Shown: positions 25,167 to 37,437, counted from the stretch's first letter. The stretch is 64,000 bases of DNA from Haliclystus octoradiatus (GCA_916610825.1 OU744452.1:10892110-10956109); one strand, 5' to 3'. Made by a program: numbers and translations. Notes: generated by a model from the letters alone, not told the origin.

Positions 25167-26108
25167 CTAACATGTCGATGATGTAATCGGCTCAGTTTTT
25201 GTTTCACCGCAAAGAAAAAGATGTTTAAATAAAACAGGTGCTAGTTTTGAAATATTTCTTCGAAATTTATCGTACCAAATGGTGTAGATAATGGGATTAA
25301 GCATGGTTGAAGATTTCGCGAATAAAGCTGAGTACTGCAATATCCAACCATGTTGAAGAAACGTTCCTGCGTCAATCATAGATACAATTGAAACGATTGC
25401 ATATGGTGTCCAACATATCAAGAATGATGACGCCATAATAGCAACAAGTTTTGTATTTTTCTTTTCAACACGAAGCTCCTTTCTTTTGTTATGCCCATCT
25501 TTTCTGGAAAAACTTTGCAAACGTAATCGCATGGACTTAAGTTCGCTTTGCATAAGTTTATATGTGATAGCTATAATTGCCATAGGTAACACAAAACAGA
25601 ATACTAATAGAAAAACAATATATAGGCGATCAAGTAAGCGTTTTGATTCCCAATTTAAAGAACAAATAGTAGCAGTTTGAAATTTATATGATGACCAACC
25701 GAATAATGGGAAAAGTGCCCACAATAAAGCATAAACCCAACAAAACAAGCCAATAATAATGACAAATCTATTTGAACATTGTAGATGTATTGCTAAGAAT
25801 GGTTTACAGATACTTGTGCAACGTAGAATTGATAAAGCTGCAAGATGACCAATTGATGTCAAGCCAAGAAAAAATACAAAAAATGCTGAGAAATGACAAA
25901 GCCAAGTAACTGATTGAAACGCTATCAACACTTCTAAAATGTATCCAACTGTAACTTGCAAAAAATCACAAGCTGCTAAACTAAGCAGTAAAGGTTCATG
26001 AAATACTAGAGTAGTTCGAAACTTTATCATCGTAACAAGAACAGCTCCATTGAGTAAAACAGAGAAAACAATAATGAAAGATAGAATGATAATAAATGCA
26101 ATGTCCAT
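25167..26108 (-). CDS. Opsin-like rhodopsin-family GPCR, single exon
   Basis: The 313-residue uninterrupted ORF has seven hydrophobic segments. Opsin marks are the TM7 run FAKSSTMLNPIIY, which places a lysine six residues before the NPxxY Asn (the retinal Schiff-base position), GWSSY followed by a Cys in the second extracellular loop, WLCHF at the TM3 disulfide Cys, and FLICWTPYA in TM6. Oddities: the E/DRY motif reads LRC (SILRCTSICKP), and neither usual counterion position (E113 or E181 of bovine rhodopsin) seems to hold an acid. The N-terminus before TM1 is only about five residues and a TAG lies upstream in frame, so a short upstream exon is possible. Intronless structure suggests retroposition or intron loss. 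It lies 170 bp from the Penelope palindrome. Opsin family is likely; subgroup and G-protein partner are not determined. Confidence 0.85.
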   Translation of the reverse strand: MDIAFIIILSFIIVFSVLLNGAVLVTMIKFRTTLVFHEPLLLSLAACDFLQVTVGYILEVLIAFQSVTWLCHFSAFFVFFLGLTSIGHLAALSILRCTSICKPFLAIHLQCSNRFVIIIGLFCWVYALLWALFPLFGWSSYKFQTATICSLNWESKRLLDRLYIVFLLVFCFVLPMAIIAITYKLMQSELKSMRLRLQSFSRKDGHNKRKELRVEKKNTKLVAIMASSFLICWTPYAIVSIVSMIDAGTFLQHGWILQYSALFAKSSTMLNPIIYTIWYDKFRRNISKLAPVLFKHLFLCGETKTEPITSSTC

Positions 26109-27531
26109 TTTGCTTATTACTTGATGCGTCCTAGATGGTATTATTGTTTTAAACTAAATATATATCATATCCACTCTTTCCAGTGTTCACTCTTTCCAAG
26201 CAACAGTTTGTATGATTGAGTTCAAGTTCTTACACATCTGATGTCGGTCATTCAATCAAAACGAATATGTATTTTTTCACATTGAGCAACTTAGTATGGG
26301 GTAAAAGATAATACGCGTTTATGTAGATAGCAGATGGCTGGCGTTAGAAGACAGTTTTCACTAATTATGACCTGTAATACCCTTTCAACAGAAAATTAAT
26401 GATGAATAAACATTTTTTTATCGTATGAATCTGTAAATACAGGCGCTGATTAAAAATATTTGTAAATATTGATAATAAAGAAATCATTATAGACTTGAAC
26501 AGATCAAATCAAATATCAATTATGGTGAAAAATCGCTGTCGTCTTTCATGCAGGCGGCAGCACTTTCTACCACGTTTCAAAATCAATCAAGGATCTCACA
26601 TATTTATATCATTGCTGCTTCTCTGGGAATGCGTATTCGGAAATCACGGCCGTAAACCCCGCGAAAGGTATTCCAGCACTCAAGCTCCTATATAGGCAAA
26701 TATCACGCCTTGGCTAGAAGCTTGCAGTTTGTAATCTCAAAAATAGCTGATTCAACAAACCGGGGCCTGTCTGACTTTATTTTCTTTTAATGCTAATTTC
26801 AAATAGCATGTATTCGGCAGAAGATGTATGTTTAGCCCTAATTACAGGGTAGAAAAAAATGAGAATGTTCACAATATAGCATAGTTTAGTTTGTTGTAAA
26901 AACTATTCGCGAGATGAAATGCTACATCTTTAAAAGAAGGTTTCAAGTTAATGCCATGAGCGATTGATTTATCAATATTTCAAATTAGTTACAGTTTTGT
27001 GTAAAAAATCTGAATCAAGTATTCTGAATAAATTATGATGGGAGAAGGATATCTTGTTCAAGGTTATGAAAAATTCATGCTATAAGTGAGGCAGTTTAAT
27101 TAAATTGACATGAATAATCATTTTTAAGTTGAAAAGAAGATGACGTACATCGTACTTTTTTTACTTTATGATAATATTATGTATGCAATACAAATAATTG
27201 ATGATGCTAATCTGACAGGTGTTTCGTCCCTGCCAAGGCTAAGCACTAGTTCAGGGGAATGCTGCTTACGGCACCGAATAAAGACTACTACCTAAGCCCT
27301 TTCTCACTTTGCGTTGGGTGGATAACCAATTCTTGATATTTGTTGTTCTTTTTTATTGGTTCGATTGTGTTTGATATTAAAGATGGTTTTATATAATGTA
27401 GTGTTTCTGTTTCCTGTGACCTCGATCAGGTGTGTCACAGGGATCCCAGATAGAAGCATAAGATTACCACGAGTTTTGTACAGTTTTTGAATTTTTGAGT
27501 TTTGTTGCAAATAAATCTGACTCTTATGTTA
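26109..27531. other. No gene seen upstream of the opsin-like gene
   Basis: AT-rich flank with no convincing ORF or repeat. It would hold the promoter of the minus-strand opsin-like gene; I see no distinctive element. Confidence 0.4.
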
Positions 27532-27816
27532 TTATATAATATATATGGATGTGTAATATCTTTTTTTCCAACTATATAACATATATATAAGCCTGCTGTT
27601 GGTTAGGTAAAGTTGGTTTGATGATGACTTTAAGTCCCATACTAGGAATTTACCCTTATTCCTAGGAATTTGGAACATACCATTAGGTCGTTTCCATCTT
27701 GATGGAATGTGAGCTGAAGAAAATGATCGGCGGATAACGCTGTTGACTTTGGAATGCCTTGACCATCGACCAGCTGATCTTTTGCATGCTATGCAATGAT
27801 GTCCATTTGTGAGCAC
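27532..27816 (-). pseudogene. Probable mobile-element ORF fragment
   Basis: The 94-residue frame contains HHCIACKRSAGRWSRHSKVN and LVWDLKSSSN. I recall this Cys-His/KRSAGR wording from repetitive ORFs in marine invertebrate genomes that sit near reverse transcriptases, but I cannot name the family with confidence. It lacks a convincing start and is probably a fragment. Confidence 0.35.
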
Positions 27817-27964
27817 TTATAGAGTGTCCATCAGTTATAGAGAATTCTGCAAGTAGCTTTTCCGACTTTGACTCTTTTATATAATTGGACTAAAAGTCAA
27901 TAAGCCGCATTTTATCAATTGAAGCAACATTTGGTTTCATCAGATGTTTCCGCTTTTACAGATT

Positions 27965-28086
27965 TAATCATTATTTTATTATCCATACTGATGCTAACTA
28001 TGATGGATTTGGTGCTGTATTTTCACAATAGGTTGATGGTGTTCTTAATTACGAATCAATAAATGATAACTGTGAAAAGGTTTTAA
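27965..28086 (+). pseudogene. Ty3/gypsy RNase H fragment abutting the (ATTC)n array
   Basis: The plus frame reads HTDANYDGFGAVFSQ followed by a stop and then VDGVLNYES, which matches the first catalytic Asp region of gypsy RNase H. The match ends a few bases before the tetranucleotide array. Confidence 0.6.
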
Positions 28087-28088
28087 TT

Positions 28089-28492
28089 CCATTCATTCAT
28101 TCATTCATTCATTCATTCATTCATTCATTCATTCATTCATTCATTCATTCATTCATTCATTCATTCATTCATTCATTCATTCATTCATTCATTCATTCAT
28201 TCATTCATTCATTCATTCATTCATTCATTCATTCATTCATTCATTCATTCATTCATTCATTCATTCATTCATTCATTCATTCATTCATTCATTCATTCAT
28301 TCATTCATTCATTCATTCATTCATTCATTCATTCATTCATTCATTCATTCATTCATTCATTCATTCATTCATTCATTCATTCATTCATTCATTCATTCAT
28401 TCATTCATTCATTCATTCATTCATTCATTCATTCATTCATTCATTCATTCATTCATTCATTCATTCATTCATTCATTCATTCATTCATTCAT
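28089..28492 (+). repeat. Pure (ATTC)n microsatellite, about 101 units
   Basis: Uninterrupted ATTC repeats run for about 404 bp without a visible interruption. Such length and purity imply high mutability. The true length may differ in the genome because arrays of this size are hard to assemble. Confidence 0.97.
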
Positions 28493-29079
28493 TTATATAT
28501 TGATTAGTGAAAACAATACGTGATGTACTAGTTCAGGCAGAAATATATATAACAAGGATAAAGTTTTGATTATCTGGCTGATTATTATTCGATAGTTTTT
28601 TAATCCTTTCTAAGATAGAGATCACACAGCGATGCCACAGTAGCATATCTATACATTTAACAGCTTAGTATGAAAAAAATGTTTTGTTAATCTACTAATT
28701 CTAGTATATGAAAGATAGCGTAAAAAGATCTGATTAAATTCGCTCAAACGTTTCGACATGCTGTTTCCACTATCAAAGTTAAAAACAGATATTTTATTAA
28801 ATTACAAGATAGATATAGCATATGAATAGCTATAGGTATACGCGAAATGTGGTAGGGTATGTATTTATTCTGTGGTTATTATTTAAGAGAGAATAACGAA
28901 AGTTAATGACCTGTCTGTCCATAATCAACTCTATACAATTATACATCTTGATTATCTTAATTAACTAAGTATATATCATCTTATTACTGACGTTCAGCAT
29001 GCATGGCATGGATTGGTTGAAACCATTGCTAGGCAGAAAGTGCGCTGTTGCGTTTTCTGGTTATATTAGAAATGGTGTG
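28493..29079. other. No gene seen
   Basis: AT-rich sequence without convincing ORFs or repeats. Confidence 0.4.
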
Positions 29080-29460
29080 GACAAAGATAATATGAGCTCA
29101 CTGGAGCAGTATTCATTGACTTACAGAAGCTGATTGACTATGTTGATCATGATATATTATACTGACTAAGCTGTAATCATACAGCCTTGCAATCAACAGG
29201 CTAAACTGGTATAAAAATTGCATCAGCAATCGTAAACAAGTTGTCAGTCAGCTTTTCAGACCCCAACTGCATCACAACAAGATTTACACAAGGATCAATT
29301 CTAGGGCCACGCTGCTTGTCTTGTTCATTAATGATCAACAATATATGTCAAATGGCTGTAGAATGCTGTACCGTAAGTTATGACATTGGAAAAGAAGCTG
29401 AGGATTTTGGAAATCTTTTGAGCAGTAAGCTCTCAATAGTAGAAATTTTATAGAGTCTAC
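29080..29460 (+). pseudogene. LINE reverse transcriptase fragment
   Basis: Across two frames the plus strand gives DYVDHDI, WYKNCISNRKQVV, TQGSILGPR and FINDQ, which are the A-to-B palm motifs of a Jockey/CR1-like RT in the right order. The catalytic FxDD box is not recognisable. It is a short dead fragment on the opposite strand to the LINE at 12-15 kb. Confidence 0.75.
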
Positions 29461-30189
29461 TGAAAACCAAGAAAGAAAGAAATGCACACAGAATCTAGTT
29501 CTAGACTCTTTTAGTCAATAATCAGATAGAAATGAACAAAGCTCGAAACAGTTCCGATGCGCATTTTAAAATATTTTTGGACTGTAATTAATTCAGAATA
29601 TGATGGTGTCAAACTTCTGGACTATTTGCAATAACTATGTAATAGCCAAAGTGCTCAAATGATTGGTTGATATTTTCTATGGAGTTATACTACTACACAG
29701 ATAGTAAATTTGCATTTGCATCGCACCAATCACATTTAAAATGTGTAAAACACATTGGTGAGACGGTGGGAAAGTTCTTAACCTAGATAATATCTTATAA
29801 TCATTGAAATATTAATAATGCCGGCTGTGCACCATGACGGTTTTTCCTCGTGGAAGGCAGGTAACGGCATTACGTACGTTCCTTTCCCATGATATTCTAA
29901 TAACATTGGAAACTCGCATAGGTATTAATAATACAACGCAATTAACAGTACAAGAAATTTTATTGAAGACTAAAGATTGGCTGAGTAAGCAACGTATTAT
30001 CACACGTGATTGTGTTGAATTTCAAGATATGCGTCAACACAACGGTGAGTCATTTCACGCTTACCTGTAGTTGCTTTATATGCGCTAGCAAGTAATTGTG
30101 ATTTTTGCCATTGTAGTCGTGATGACGGCTTGATCACCACGATAATCTGAGGCGTTAATGACATTGAGTTGCGTAAAAAATTATTAAAG

Positions 30190-31240
30190 GCCCGAGCAAA
30201 CGATCCAACATTGCTATTTGGACAAAATCCAACTGAGTCCAAATGAAATGTTGGATACGTGGGCAAACGATTATCCAACTTCACCATAGACTTTTCCTAA
30301 AACGCGGGATTGGACCTGGGAACTACCCACCTGAAACTGAGTTATAAAAACATGGCGTTTATTTGTTGAGTTTGTGCAAAATTATATGTATTTTCTTTTG
30401 ATTATGGCACCTTCTTTATTGCCCCTTATATTGCAACAGCTTCGTAAGCGAAAACTTGCTTTCTTTGTTATTATGTTGGAGATTATGTTTGATGATAATG
30501 TTCCACGGGAAGAAGTAGAACTCGAGACTGGATAAGACCAAGAAACCAACATGGCTATTCCAGCAATATCATCAGAGAATTGTCAGCCGAGGACTCTGCC
30601 TCATACAGAGAAATGTTACGAATGACTTTAGATCACTTTCTAACTATTCTTAGCTACATTGAGGCAGATATCACTCCAACGGAGATTGTCGGAGGAACTG
30701 CAACCATTAACGCAAAATCACACTTAACACTAACATTAAGGTTCATGGCAACAGGAGAGATATTCTACTCACTATGCTATCAATTTAGAATCTCTGTAAG
30801 AGCTATTTCATGCATTATCCAAAATGTCTGTGAAGCAGTTATTAAAAACATGCAATCAATATTTCTGAAAACACCGTCCACATCAGAAGAATGGATTGCT
30901 GTAGGCAAAGAGTTTGGTGATCGTTGGCAATATCCAAATTGCATTGGAGCAATTGATGGTAAACATCTAGTTATGCAGCGATCCCCAAACTCTGGTTCTA
31001 TTTATTACAATTACAAACACACCAATTCCATGGTCCTTCTAGCTGTAGCTGGCTCTAATTACGAATGCCTGTACGCAGATGTTGGAACTAATGGGAGAGT
31101 CTCTGATGGAGGGGTATGGAATAAAACCGCTTTGGCCCAGCAAATTGAAAGCGGGGAGATGGAGTTGCCCCCTAACAATACCCTTCCTTCCAGCACTGTA
31201 TCGTTGCCTTATGTCTTTGTTGGGGATGACACAAATTAAC
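30190..31240 (+). mobile_element. PIF/Harbinger element with truncated transposase, nested in gypsy gag
   Basis: The ORF at 30580-31239 (219 codons) encodes much of a Harbinger (DDE_4 / HARBI1-like) transposase. A helical N-terminal region is followed by EFGDRWQYPNCIGAIDGKHL with the first catalytic Asp, NYKHTNSMVLLAV, and YADVGTNGRVSDGGVW. The frame then stops at VFVGDDTN, exactly at the second catalytic Asp, so the third acidic residue is absent. Additional N-terminal sequence in other frames starts near 30415. The element sits between two pieces of gypsy gag; the left end near 30196 (GGCCCGAGCAAACG) may be its terminus but I found no matching right end, so a 3' deletion is likely. Confidence 0.82.
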
Positions 31241-33855
31241 GTGTTTAAATGATTGTATTGATATTTGTGAGACTTCTCAAGTCTCATAGAATGGCTCAGA
31301 ACAATTATCATTGGAATCGACTGTTTCTGTTGTCAACGCAACAGGATCAAACACACATAACTTTAGAAAACAGCCAAAGTCTACAGACAATTTACATGCA
31401 CAAAACAAATGTGAGAATTCTGTTTTCTTTCTGTTTTTGGGGCCGAAGTTACATGTCTTGGATTGCGTAATGCTCAACATCTAGGCATTAAGAGATCCCA
31501 TTTAAAGCCGTACAAATGGTCACCAATTAAATAGCTAATAAATTACACACGGACATTATACACTACTACTGAAGGTTCTGTCAAAGTATTTCAAGATCTG
31601 AATGGTATGCTATGCAGTTGATATGCATCATTAGATATGGGCATACCACCACCAAACTATCCTCAGCAGCATACTATCATTAATTAAACAGTTAACACGA
31701 TCAAATAAGCCATTAAATACTACTTTACTGAGCTAAGGAGGTCAACATTATAAGGGAACAACTACTTAATGAATTTAACGATGTGTTTGGTTCAGATGAA
31801 CATTTAAAGCCAATGGATACACAGCCTATGCAAATTCATCTCAAATATGATGCTAAGCCTGTTCATGTCCGAGCTGCCAGATCATTGCCGTTTGCAAGGC
31901 ACAAAAATGCCCAAGAAACATTATGGTATAGGAGGGGAAATTATTGCCCCTGTCTCTGAGTGTACTGATTGGTGTTCTCCTATGCATATAACAACAAAAT
32001 CTAATGGTGATTTGCGTATAGTAGGAGACATGCGGGCTTTAAACAAAAACATTCAACGTCCTGTTTACCCTTTGGTAACACCCAAGGAAGCAATTGCTGC
32101 CATAGACCAGACAGCCACATATTTCTCTACACTTGATGCCACTAGTGGATATTGGCAAGATCCCTTAGTCTAGTCAGCACTTAACAACATTCATCACGTC
32201 TTGGGGTAGGTACAAATATTTACATGCCACCATGGGTTTGATTAGCAGTGGGGACGAGTATAGTCTTCGCGGAGATCAAGCATTAAAAATTTACCACGGA
32301 AATGTAAAGTAGTTGAGGAAATACTACTATATGATTTCTTCATTACGGGCTCATGTTGAGCATACAAAATCTTTATTACATCAATTTCGTATTCATGGTA
32401 TCATCCTTAACCACAAGAAATTTACATTTGCACAATCATCTGTGAAATATGTCGGATATAATTTTTGTCACTCTAGCATTACCCCTACTACTGATAGAAT
32501 TCAAGCAATTACACATGTTCTGACTCCATCAAATTTAAGGGCCCTGTGATCATTTTTGGGGTTGGTAGAGCAGCTGTCAAACTTCTGTCCGTCCATATCA
32601 GCACTTAAAGAACCAGTGAGACCATTGTGAAAATCCAGTTATGTCTTTCAATGATTACCAGTCCATGATGCAGCCTTCCAGTCAGTCAAAAATGCTCTTC
32701 AGAAGCCACCAATTTTATCATTTTACCACGCAAGTCCCCGAGCGCAAGTCTTACCACTGGTACTTCAAACGGATGCGTCAAGAATCCCTGGTTCGGGATA
32801 CGCTCTACTACAACGTTAGCATGGTCAGTGGCGACTTCTAGATTGCAGATCCCGCTTTTTAAGTGATGCCGAGAAACGCTACGCTACAATTGAGCTGGAA
32901 AGTCTAGCAGTATCATGAGCAGCTATTAAATGACTTCTGCATCTACAAGGTCAGTCTAATTTCACAGTTGTGACTGATCATAAACCACTTATTCCGATTC
33001 TGAACAATTATTCAATCACAGATACTGACAATCCTCGACTACAACGACTTCTGTAGAAACTATCTACATTTAGTTCAAGACTGGGTGGACCAGAGGGAAA
33101 GATCATCAAATCGCCGACGTCCTTTCTATAGAGCGCCAATCTTCCATCCTCAATCTGAAGACACAAATCTTCACATCGAAGCAATAATGACATCATTTAC
33201 GACCTGAATATAAGTCACCCAGGACTGACAGCACCTGGAGTCTATACAAGAAAAAGCATAGAACGAGGTCGATTACTCTTCTCTAATAGCATTGGTCTCA
33301 AGTGGGTTCCCTAGAGATATCCAGTCTCTACCTATTCAATTACAATCATTTCACCAAGTCAATAACGAGCTATCAGTGAAAATTGATTTATCTTGCGTGG
33401 ATCTCGAATCGTTGTCCTTTCTTGTTGTCGCACTAATGTACTGGAACGATTACCTTATTCGCATCAAGGAATTACCCGCACGAAACAAAGAGCTCGCCAA
33501 ACTGTTTGATGGCCTCGTATCTCCAAAAGACATCAAGGAAATTGTAGCATCATGTAGAGAATGTCTTGATGAAAGAAGATGGCTTAACACGTGTCTTTGA
33601 ATGCACTTCTGTAGATTTTTTTGAAGTCCATTTTTTCCGTCATTTCCTATATACATAGTTTCCTGTATGCCGATCGTTATTCAGGCTGGCCAAGTTTCAT
33701 CAAATTTGGTAAAGATACCACTACAACACCATTACGTTTAGCATTGCCACAACAGTTTTCGAACACTGGAATTCCTGTTCGTCTTCGTACAGATGGGGGA
33801 CCACAGTTCACCTTTGCCACATTTTGTCACAAATTGGATATTCAACATACCCCAT

Positions 33856-34609
33856 TAGCCTCATTCCATCACGGCCTTCATTTGCACGCGGTGCTCCATT
33901 GAGGACCTAATAAGATTGAAAGTTAAAAAGTGTGCCATAAACCAAAAATTTTGGTGTTTATCGAGCGCTGATTGGTACATAAAACACTAAAAATGTAAAC
34001 AAATTTGCTTGAATCATTCTCAACGTTTACATTTCGATCGTTTATTCTGTCATATTGTCAATTTTTATTTATATATTTACGGAGGAATGGAATTTTGAAT
34101 CAGAGTAATGTATATCAGAGAATTGATCTTTAATTTTAAATATTTCTTTGATTTTAATTATTTAAATCAAGATTCAAACAGACAGAAGTGCCAACGATGG
34201 CGATCGCTCCGTCAAAACATGATGTTTTCTCCTTTTATTTTGTATTTTACGCCAACAAAAGGCCTTCATAATGTTCATACAGTCCTTCGAGATAACGTAA
34301 TCTATTATCTCTATTTTTGTTACTCCAATTTGATCCAAAATAATCTCGTAAACTTTATGTTTTAAGTTTTATTCGACAGTTTGTTTACAAAATGTTGAAA
34401 TTCAAAATAGCTGAATTTAGCAAATTTCAATTTTTGTTCACACCTTGTTGTATTGTTCTTCGATGGATCAACCAACTAACACCTGGCTGTAACTCACATG
34501 AAACCAAGGTGCGCTGTGATTGGGCACACGATATTTTTGAAATCTGGCACACTTTTTGACCTTCAGTTTTATTAGGGCCTCACAGGAGCGCCATGATGGA
34601 ATGAGGCTA
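33856..34609. mobile_element. TA-flanked MITE, long copy, inserted in gypsy integrase
   Basis: It shares the termini of the element at 11087-11407 (TAGCCTCATTCCATCACGG ... GGAATGAGGCTA) and their adjoining 100 to 200 bp, but has about 430 bp more in the middle. TA flanks both ends. It interrupts the retroelement integrase between the segment ending IQHTP and the segment with HYPQSNG, dating it after the retroelement. The right end is slightly rearranged relative to the left. Confidence 0.85.
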
Positions 34610-35190
34610 ATACCTCATCTTCCCCTCATTACCCTCAATCGAATGGGGCATGCAGAGATGAGTGTCAAAAAGACAAAACCTCTGATCATTAAAACTTGAC
34701 ATAACGTTAATATTGATAACGAGGACTTCTATGAAGGATTATTGGAACTACGCAACACACCTTCTTCTCGCGGAATATCTCCTGCACAGGTTGTATTTGG
34801 TCATCCAATTCGAAGCCTTGTACCCGCACATGACTCTTATTTTTTACCACAATGGGAATCAATCATATCGCTATAAGCTCAGAAAGTGAATAAAGATCTA
34901 TAGAAGAGACCAAAATTTACTACGACAGCAATTCCAAAGTATTAACTGCTCTTCGAGTGGGAGATCAAGTGTTACTACAAGACATCTGTACAAAACAATG
35001 GCAACAACATAGAGTGATTACGAAATTATATTGGATTCTGGGTCTATTTTACGTCCCCAATCGCTGTTTCTTACGAACATTGAAAATATCTGCACCACGT
35101 GATACATATTCTCCTGTAACGGCTGTGGTACCGCCTCCTCCATTAGTTCCTGCTCGGCCACATCGTTTGCCAAAGCCTCCAAGTCGATAA

Positions 35191-36980
35191 GTTGATACAG
35201 TAATTCTACCCTTTCGATGGATTGACTGCATCATATATCAATTATAATGTACATTGTTCATTATTATGATAAAGAACATTCCAGTTACACATCCACCAGG
35301 GAATTCATCCACAATATTAATTATTATTATTATTATTTCTACGGAGTGAATGTAAGGTAAGTTTTTAATTCAACTACGAAGTCTCTCAAGTGACTGCTCT
35401 CAAATTATAACGAGACATGCAGATCACTAGATATCACTAGATATAGCTCTAAACATGTTCGAAGTGAATTACTAGAATGATTATGTGAAAATATATCATG
35501 CATATCTCTAAATAGCACTACATATAGTTGTAAGACATGTATCGAAGTGAATAAAGTGAACTGCATGAGAAAGTATCGAGTCTATATTTAGTAACAACCT
35601 AAACCTAAGTGTGATTTCACCACTTTTCAGATTTTGTAAAAAGCTAGTTATTATTTTTGCGGAATTTATATCATGTCTCTCACACCAAAAGGGGTAATAC
35701 AATTCACTGAATATCTTAGTATGTCATACTTGGACATGTATCGAATTGAATTAAAAAAACTAGATGGAAAAATATCAATCTTATATTTAGTAACAGCCAT
35801 TTAGGTTGACCTAGGTGCCATTTCATCAATTTTCAGATTTCGAAAAAGCCGGTTTTTCCAATTTGTAGATTTGTAGGCAAACTCATCCCTAGATATCACT
35901 AGATATAGTTCTTAGATGTTTATCAAAGTAAATAAACAAGAGTTTATGAAAATATATCATGTCTATATTTAGATAAAACCCTCCAAGTGTAGTAGTCGAG
36001 GGAATTCAAAGTGCTTGTTTTTTACTTGTTTCTACTATGAGAGGTATCGAACTAAATCAAATAGGCTAGGTGGAAATATGCCAAGTCTATATCCAGATAA
36101 AGCCCTCCAAGTTGACTTACAGGGTATTTTTGGGTATTTTAAAATGCCTGTTTTTCATTTTTTTATTATGAGGTCTTTGTAAATTAAAACGAAACATGCT
36201 AAGACATGTAACAAAGTAAATTATTAAAAAATGATCGATGAACAAACGGTTTTGGAGACTCTTTTTCATAGGTTAAGATAGTAGCTGCTGACCTAGCTAG
36301 TCCTTCCTCCTGTTAATTTTCCCCAACGTACAAGCGCCATTAAGCACAGCTAGTCTTATTTCCACGCTATTTATTACATTTACTATATTCTCGAACTAAA
36401 GATAGACATCTTGCTTATATGTGATTATAGGCTACGTCGGTCATGCATGATAGATTTAAGATAACACGTAGAATCTCTAATTGATACTTCTATATTAATT
36501 ATCTTCTTTGTGTATCATTCTTTATAAGGTAGACTGGGTCGGAAACCTTTGCATAAATAAAATGGAAATAGAGTCACGCAGCGCTAACAAAATCTTTTAT
36601 GGAGAATTTTCAGGTATGTCATAGATTTGTATGCGAAACCTATTTTCGTCAAATTGTAGGTAAACTCATTCAATGTAATATAAGTTTACATTACTATATC
36701 GCCGTGCATTTGAGACAATAACAATCGAAGCTGAAGTGACACTACAGAGCCGTAGATAGAATAATAAGCAAAATTAATTGATCAAAAATGAATCATTGTT
36801 GGCGGATTTGTACCACGTTATTTGCAGTTATGTCAAGACAACCCACGACATTCCATGGCCAACACTGAAATTATTTAGAACATAGAAAAGTTTTGCTGCA
36901 AATAATTCTTACAATCTGATTGGATATCGCTTATGAAGCTATCTCACGACATCAGAGCGGTAAAAACAAAACAGGACAAA
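35191..36980. other. No gene; mostly degenerate repeats
   Basis: After the gypsy tail there is AT-rich sequence, a short (ATT)n tract near 35320, and the degenerate repeat listed separately. I see no coding region. Confidence 0.5.
35440..36235 (+). repeat. Degenerate tandem-like repeat with a unit of about 120-200 bp
   Basis: The anchor GACATGTATCGAAGTGAAT or close variants recurs near 35455, 35535, 35733, 35918, 36042 and 36213. Most copies are followed by GAAAATATATCATGTCTAT, a TATATTTAG word, and then CAATTTTCAGATTT or CCCTCCAAGTT. Spacings of roughly 80, 198, 185, 124 and 171 bp fit a diverged unit of about 185 bp with deletions. Confidence 0.65.
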
Positions 36981-37437
36981 TAGACCGAGCGCCACAGAAC
37001 TAAAACGGCAGGTTTCTCCGGGCAACTTGAAAATTACATAAAAGTGTTCGTAAAAATATGCTGAACAATTACCTATTCCTTGTTTTGGTCAAATTTTATT
37101 GTGGAGCTCGCCAGAGATGAATTTATAAATCATTTCACGGTCAGAGCCCTCTTAATTCATACATTTTGTGTTTTCGTCATGCTTCTATGAATTCGCAAAT
37201 TCTTGGAAGAACAAAAGAATCAAAGACTATGAAGCTCACATCCAGCACTTTCTCAAAATGATAAGAAGGCTTTGACCGTGAATCATGAAATATAAATTGG
37301 ATTTTTGAAGGGTTTCCCTTTGGATTTTAATTAAAACAAGGAATAGGCAATTGTTCAGCATATTTTTATGAACACTTTTATGTGATTTTCAAGTTGCCCG
37401 GAGAAACTTGCCGTTTAGTTCTGTGGCGCTCGGTCTA
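36981..37437. repeat. Foldback MITE with long inverted arms
   Basis: The left arm starts TAGACCGAGCGCCACAGAAC and the right arm ends with its complement CGGTCTA. Similarity continues inward for about 170 bp (words TTCTCCGGGCAACTTG, CATATTTTTATGAACAC and ACAAGGAATAGG return inverted). TA on each side fits a TA target duplication. No coding capacity. Confidence 0.85.

Larger units (their letters stand above)
29830..35190 (+). pseudogene. Decayed Ty3/gypsy-like retroelement carrying two nested insertions
   Basis: Gag lies at 29834 to about 30190 (RDCVEFQDMRQHNGESFHAY) and gag sequence seems to resume near 31245 (DICETSQVS). Pre-RT and RT occupy 31750-32173 (PVSECTDWCSPMHITTKSNG, then the first RT catalytic region FSTLDATSGYW). 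The RT end is at 32313-32549 (LNHKKFTFAQSSVKYVGY). RNase H and the integrase zinc region follow at about 32.85-33.6 kb, the integrase core at 33621-33850 (LRTDGGPQFTFATFCHKLD), resuming at about 34.61 kb, and the C-terminal tail at 34957-35190 (GDQVLLQDICTKQWQ). Stops break every domain. Gag is split by a Harbinger element and the integrase by a TA-MITE, so both inserted later. No LTR pair was recognised. Confidence 0.88.

Noticed and set aside
28089-28492. CRISPR-like or satellite array
   Set aside because: It is a simple tetranucleotide microsatellite without spacers.
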